From assembly GCF_004346095.1 (NCBI RefSeq), contig NZ_SLZV01000001.1, positions 124,001 through 188,000 of the forward strand: DNA of 64,000 nucleotides, read 5' to 3'. Every line of letters starts with the position of its first letter. The stretch's first letter is position 1. Under the pieces are notes generated by a model that saw only the letters and a list, made by a program, of their open reading frames with translations, searched no databases and was not told the DNA's origin. Positions 60,681 through 64,000 of this stretch are shown here, piece after piece. A program made the translations under genes and the position numbers. The DNA comes from Faecalimonas umbilicata (GTDB lineage: Bacteria; Bacillota; Clostridia; Lachnospirales; Lachnospiraceae).

Positions 60681-61493
60681 TTATTGCTTCGTTCCACATT
60701 CCATGCAGAAAAGATGGCCCGGTTTTACAATACTTCCGCAGTTCGGACAAATTCTTTCTTGAAGTTCTTCTTCTTTTTCCGCTTCCTTCTCCGCTTTCTC
60801 TTCTCCATATCTCGTACCGCACATAATACAAAACTCCTGATCTTCTTCCATAGGCGCTCCACATTCTTTGCATACTTTCTCTGAGGATATGCTCACCGCC
60901 TCCTGAAGTTCCTGCACAAATGGATCTTCGTTTTCCAGTTCCAGTGGCTCCTCTGTACTGATCGGCTCAACCTCTTCCTCCGACTGTTGTTCTTCTGCAA
61001 GGATTTCTTCTACCGATTCTTTTGCCGCTGAAGCTTCCTCTTCCAAAATTTCTTTGACAATTCTATCTTCTTCTACAGCTTCCTCTTCTTTTTCTGCAAG
61101 GAGCTTTTCTTCCTCTCTCAGTTCCTCTTCTTCCTGGATCAGTTCATCCACGGATGGCTGTTCTTCCTGAATTTCTTTCATCTTATGTCCACAATTATTG
61201 CAGAAATTAAAATGAATGCTGACTTCATATCCGCATGCCGGGCATACCACAATCCCTTTGAGTGCAAGAATCTCTTTTTCATAATTTTCTACTGTCTCCT
61301 TACTCTCCCGAATCTGCGTACACATCTCCATCAATTCGCTCTCTGCCCTGTCCCCATACACTTTGTAATAAGTTTCTCCAAGCTCCCTGTAAATCTTTTC
61401 CTGTCTTTCCTTCTCTGAAGAAACCGCTGCTGTCAGCTTCATGATTTCTGAAATATTTTTTGTTTTCTGTGCCATTCCATCAAAAAATTCCAT
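60681..61493 (-). CDS. Coiled-coil protein with three zinc ribbons
   Basis: A 270-residue soluble protein. Helical start (MEFFDGMAQKTKNIS...RELGETYYKV) like that of the 155-residue paralogue, then zinc ribbons CPACG...CNNCG, CKECG...CIMCG and CPNCG...CMECG, separated by a very acidic region (about 110-200). No membrane helix. The three ribbons suggest an adaptor that joins several partners. It lies 24 nt before the LprI-like gene. Function unknown. Confidence 0.76.
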   Translation of the reverse strand: MEFFDGMAQKTKNISEIMKLTAAVSSEKERQEKIYRELGETYYKVYGDRAESELMEMCTQIRESKETVENYEKEILALKGIVVCPACGYEVSIHFNFCNNCGHKMKEIQEEQPSVDELIQEEEELREEEKLLAEKEEEAVEEDRIVKEILEEEASAAKESVEEILAEEQQSEEEVEPISTEEPLELENEDPFVQELQEAVSISSEKVCKECGAPMEEDQEFCIMCGTRYGEEKAEKEAEKEEELQERICPNCGSIVKPGHLFCMECGTKQ

Positions 61494-61518
61494 AATAATG
61501 TCCTCCTTATACTTTTCT

Positions 61519-61749
61519 CTATCCTATACGGCATCCACATTTGCCGCAAAAGATTGCCTGTCCTTTTAGCTCATTCCCACATTGCGGGCAAAAAGCTTTC
61601 TCGTCGTTCTGTTCCTGACTATATTTCAGCTCAGTAATTGCATCAAATAATGGTAAGAGTTCCGGAAGAGGGTCTTCAAACCGTCCTTCATAATATGCCT
61701 TTCCAAGCTTTGTGTACAAATTTTCAAGTTTCTTCTCTATATCCTTCAT
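61519..61749 (-). CDS. Small coiled-coil/zinc-ribbon protein
   Basis: A 76-residue protein with an N-terminal helix containing LGKAYYEG and one zinc ribbon, CPQCG...CGKCG. It is a short paralogue of the 155- and 270-residue proteins. Spacings of about 25 nt to both neighbours fit the operon. The function is unknown, and it may be a subunit or regulator of the larger adaptors. Confidence 0.75.
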   Translation of the reverse strand: MKDIEKKLENLYTKLGKAYYEGRFEDPLPELLPLFDAITELKYSQEQNDEKAFCPQCGNELKGQAIFCGKCGCRIG

Positions 61750-61776
61750 CCTTTCATCCCTTCTCTCATTTCCACC

Positions 61777-62094
61777 TTATTCTAACAAAAAGCTGTTCTT
61801 TCGTGACGCAATCCATATCTCCATGCCACGCGGCAGATAATAGATGCGGTTCTTTCCAAGTGGCTGTCCACTTTTTAAATATACTGTGCTTGTCTTCGCC
61901 GGCTGCACTGCATATTCTTCACGCTGTTCAATATACCAAATTCCTGCTTCTGCACCTTCCGGGGTCTGATCCACATAAATCTGTTCACCCTCGATATGAA
62001 AAAATACTTCACACCGATTTTCCAGCAACAATGTCCTATCCTTGTAACTTCCTTCTTTTCCGGTAACCGCCCCTTCAAATTTCTGATTGCTCAT
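61777..62094 (-). CDS. FHA-like small protein
   Basis: A 105-residue beta-rich protein without a signal or membrane helix. The order of short strands and the end STVYLKSGQPLGKNRIYYLP then a strand-turn IWIASRKNSFLL resembles the C-terminal half of an FHA domain, which binds phosphothreonine. The key Arg and Ser of FHA loops are not certain by eye (ENRCEV could hold the Arg). It lies between the kinase/microprotein pair and the zinc-ribbon genes, so a phospho-reader role is plausible. A GGGCGGGAG site precedes the ATG. Confidence 0.55.
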   Translation of the reverse strand: MSNQKFEGAVTGKEGSYKDRTLLLENRCEVFFHIEGEQIYVDQTPEGAEAGIWYIEQREEYAVQPAKTSTVYLKSGQPLGKNRIYYLPRGMEIWIASRKNSFLLE

Positions 62095-62142
62095 CTACTC
62101 CCGCCCTTCTCTCTATCACTGTTTCCTACTGTTTGATTTTCT

Positions 62143-62280
62143 CTACTCCATACTGATTTCTTCCAGAAGATGTTTTCTCTGTCTTCTAAATCTTCCAATC
62201 GTGCTGACTAGAAATAGTACGCAGGCAATTCCCCCAAGGCTTCCTGCTGCTACCATGATCCATCCGGGTGTCATTCCCAT
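62143..62280 (-). CDS. 45-residue one-TM microprotein
   Basis: A small ORF starting MGMTPGWIMVAAG with one hydrophobic helix (about 6-28), then a basic stretch (RFRRQRKH) and an acidic end. GGGAGG lies 11 nt upstream, and the ATG begins one nt after the kinase stop codon, so translation is coupled. Positive-inside charge puts the C-terminus in the cytosol. It may bind the kinase in the membrane, but the function is unknown. Confidence 0.6.
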   Translation of the reverse strand: MGMTPGWIMVAAGSLGGIACVLFLVSTIGRFRRQRKHLLEEISME

Positions 62281-62281
62281 T

Positions 62282-64000
62282 TTACAGCCATCCTCCCTTC
62301 TTAGCCTGCGCATACAACTGTTCCAACAAATCCATCTCCATATCCTTTTGTTCCTCATCCTCATACAGTTCCATCGCCTGCTCATAAAATTCCTTAAACT
62401 TTTTGTAATTTCTCGCATCGTTTTTCAGTAATTTTTGCCGGTCAATTTCAAGAAATGCGTATCTTTTATAGACATTATAATCTTCCCCGTAAGATTCTTC
62501 CATTGTTTTTAAATATTTTTCTGCCTGATCAAGATTTTTTTGTTTCTGACAGAGAATCACAAGATTATTGTATGTATCATAAGATTCCCATCCATTTTCA
62601 ATGATCTTCTGGAAATTTCTAATTGCCTCTTCTCTGTATTTTCCAAGACCTGTATTCTCTGCAAGATCGATGTTCACCTGCGCCAACCGCTCCAGAATCA
62701 TCATCTGATTTTCCAACGGTAGGGAAGCTTCTGCCTCCTTCAGCAACTTCTGCTCTTGTTCCCGGTTATCCTCTTTTTCATACAATTCACTCATCATCAG
62801 ATATGCCCTTGTCTTCAGGTCTGTATCTTTAGTGATCTCGATACATTTCTGGAAAGAAGTCAGCGCCTGTTTTGGTTCCTCCAAAAATTTTTCGACCTCT
62901 CCCTTCGCATAATACAGTGCATCCTCGTTGTTTCCTTGCTCCATCGCTTCTTCCAGAATTTTCTCTGCCGATTCCGGGTATCCGGCATATGCCAATGTGA
63001 TCGCATAATCCTTATAATACATTTCTGCACCCTCACCGGTCTTTTCAAGCAGTTCATACGTCTCTACCGCATCTTCATATTCTTCCATCTGAAACTGACT
63101 GTCTGCCTTTAAATAGTAGATATCCGCCATGCGCTTCGCATTTTGCTTTATCTTCTCATTCTGAAGAATATCATAATCAATAAATGCGATACACTCCTCA
63201 TATGCTTTCTGTTCATACAGTGCACAGGCATTCTGATAATAGCTCTCCAACGAAGACGGTCTTAGTCTGACTGCCTCCCGATAGACCTCTTCTTCCTTGT
63301 CAAACTCCTGCTCCGCAATCAATTGTTCCTGCTTTTCCACCAGTTCATTGTAGCGATCTATCTTCTCAAGCCTTATCGTATATACACCATACCCAGTCAA
63401 TGCGATACAGCCTGCCAGACAGGCACACCCGATCACACGCTCTGCCCATTGACGTGCCAGAAGCATCTTATAGCGCCTATCCTTCTTCGGAAGCATCTGT
63501 AATGCCTGGAGCATCTCCGCCGCACTCTGAAACCGTTTCCTTGGATCCTGCTCCAGCGCTCGCTCAATCACGGATGCAAAGGTCTCCCCTGCCTTTTCAT
63601 TTAAAAGTGTCCGATCCGGCTTTCCCTCGTTCTCTGTAAGCTTTTCTCCTGTAATAATATGATACAACGTTGCCCCAAGACTATATAAGTCTGCCCGTTC
63701 ATCAATCTTTACGAAATTTTCACGAATCCCTTCCTTTATGTTTCTCACTCGCTGATATTGCTCCGGAGAAGTATATCCATCTGTATATCCAAGCACAGTG
63801 CCCGAATTCATAAAAAAGGAAATATTGAAATCAATCAGACAGATATCTCCTTTCGGAGTCAACATAATATTGGCAGGTTTGATATCTCCATGAATGATCG
63901 GCGGAATCTGTTCATGAAGGTACTGAAGCGCGCTGCATAACTGCATAGCCCAGCGAATCACTTCTTTTTTCTGAAAATATCTGCCTTCCTGAAGCAATGT
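62282..64000 (-). CDS. Membrane Ser/Thr protein kinase with TPR domain (N-terminus beyond window)
   Basis: The visible 573 codons hold most of a Hanks-type kinase C-lobe. HGDIKPANIM is the catalytic loop (Asp, Lys, Asn present), and IDFNIS replaces DFG with DFN. The APE region reads SPEQ and the ADLYSLG helix is present. A membrane helix follows the kinase (about 180 residues into the visible part), then an outer TPR-rich domain of about 370 residues. The ATP-binding N-lobe is past the right edge. The kinase is cytosolic and the TPR outside, as in PASTA-like receptor kinases. Likely targets are the FHA-like and zinc-ribbon partners downstream. Confidence 0.88.
   Translation of the reverse strand, partial: TLLQEGRYFQKKEVIRWAMQLCSALQYLHEQIPPIIHGDIKPANIMLTPKGDICLIDFNISFFMNSGTVLGYTDGYTSPEQYQRVRNIKEGIRENFVKIDERADLYSLGATLYHIITGEKLTENEGKPDRTLLNEKAGETFASVIERALEQDPRKRFQSAAEMLQALQMLPKKDRRYKMLLARQWAERVIGCACLAGCIALTGYGVYTIRLEKIDRYNELVEKQEQLIAEQEFDKEEEVYREAVRLRPSSLESYYQNACALYEQKAYEECIAFIDYDILQNEKIKQNAKRMADIYYLKADSQFQMEEYEDAVETYELLEKTGEGAEMYYKDYAITLAYAGYPESAEKILEEAMEQGNNEDALYYAKGEVEKFLEEPKQALTSFQKCIEITKDTDLKTRAYLMMSELYEKEDNREQEQKLLKEAEASLPLENQMMILERLAQVNIDLAENTGLGKYREEAIRNFQKIIENGWESYDTYNNLVILCQKQKNLDQAEKYLKTMEESYGEDYNVYKRYAFLEIDRQKLLKNDARNYKKFKEFYEQAMELYEDEEQKDMEMDLLEQLYAQAKKGGWL

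Overview
The window is chromosomal DNA from a low-GC, Gram-positive anaerobe, most likely a gut Lachnospiraceae (Ruminococcus gnavus/torques, Dorea or Blautia type). The signs are a purine pathway split into a stand-alone AICAR formyltransferase and an archaeal-type IMP cyclohydrolase, clostridial-style ThiC under a TPP riboswitch, a T-box before tyrS, dense AGGAGG ribosome sites, and a raffinose/sucrose locus. The genus cannot be settled from the sequence alone. No tRNA, rRNA, CRISPR array, prophage or intact insertion sequence was seen.

Layout. 1-5.8 kb: purine end genes, an SDR oxidoreductase, a metal-permease-like protein and a divergent MarR-FUSC efflux pair. 5.8-6.7 kb: a gene-poor island with a 30-codon holin-like type I toxin and a convergent antisense RNA. 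6.7-12.6 kb: GreA, a CBM9-like protein, a GH3 enzyme, AIM24 and thiC with its riboswitch. 12.6-21.3 kb: an msm/raf-like operon (solute-binding protein, two permeases, sucrose phosphorylase, alpha-galactosidase, fructokinase) with a divergent AraC regulator. 21.3-24.9 kb: two MerR regulators, each divergent from one target gene (an iron alcohol dehydrogenase and a YitT membrane protein). In both cases the target promoter has the 19-bp spacer typical of MerR control. 24.9-30.4 kb: a complete oligopeptide ABC transporter. 30.5-34.6 kb: redox genes and their regulators. 34.7-35.6 kb: rplM-rpsI. 36-43.9 kb: a GH13 enzyme, flavin reductase, HD protein, a T-box-led nudix-tyrS pair, rbsK/rbsR and cutC.

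44-50 kb is one PTS unit on the minus strand. A RAT/terminator leader precedes a GlcT/LicT-type antiterminator, followed by HPr, enzyme I, a transglutaminase-like protein that has lost its catalytic residues, EIIA and EIICB. The general PTS proteins therefore appear to lie downstream of a sugar-responsive antitermination leader, although a second promoter before ptsH would allow basal expression.

51-64 kb, running off the right edge, is the most unusual part. It is a minus-strand array led, as far as visible, by a membrane Ser/Thr kinase with an outer TPR domain. Behind it come a 45-residue membrane microprotein, an FHA-like protein, three related coiled-coil/zinc-ribbon proteins, four zinc-ribbon/one-TM proteins with four different outer domains (LprI-like, YARHG, propeller-like, TPR plus FG-GAP-like), a peptidoglycan amidase and a class A beta-lactamase-fold hydrolase. 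I count 11 zinc ribbons in seven proteins. I read this as a candidate kinase-linked envelope-sensing system related in parts list to known kinase/FHA/zinc-ribbon neighbourhoods. Its function is not established.
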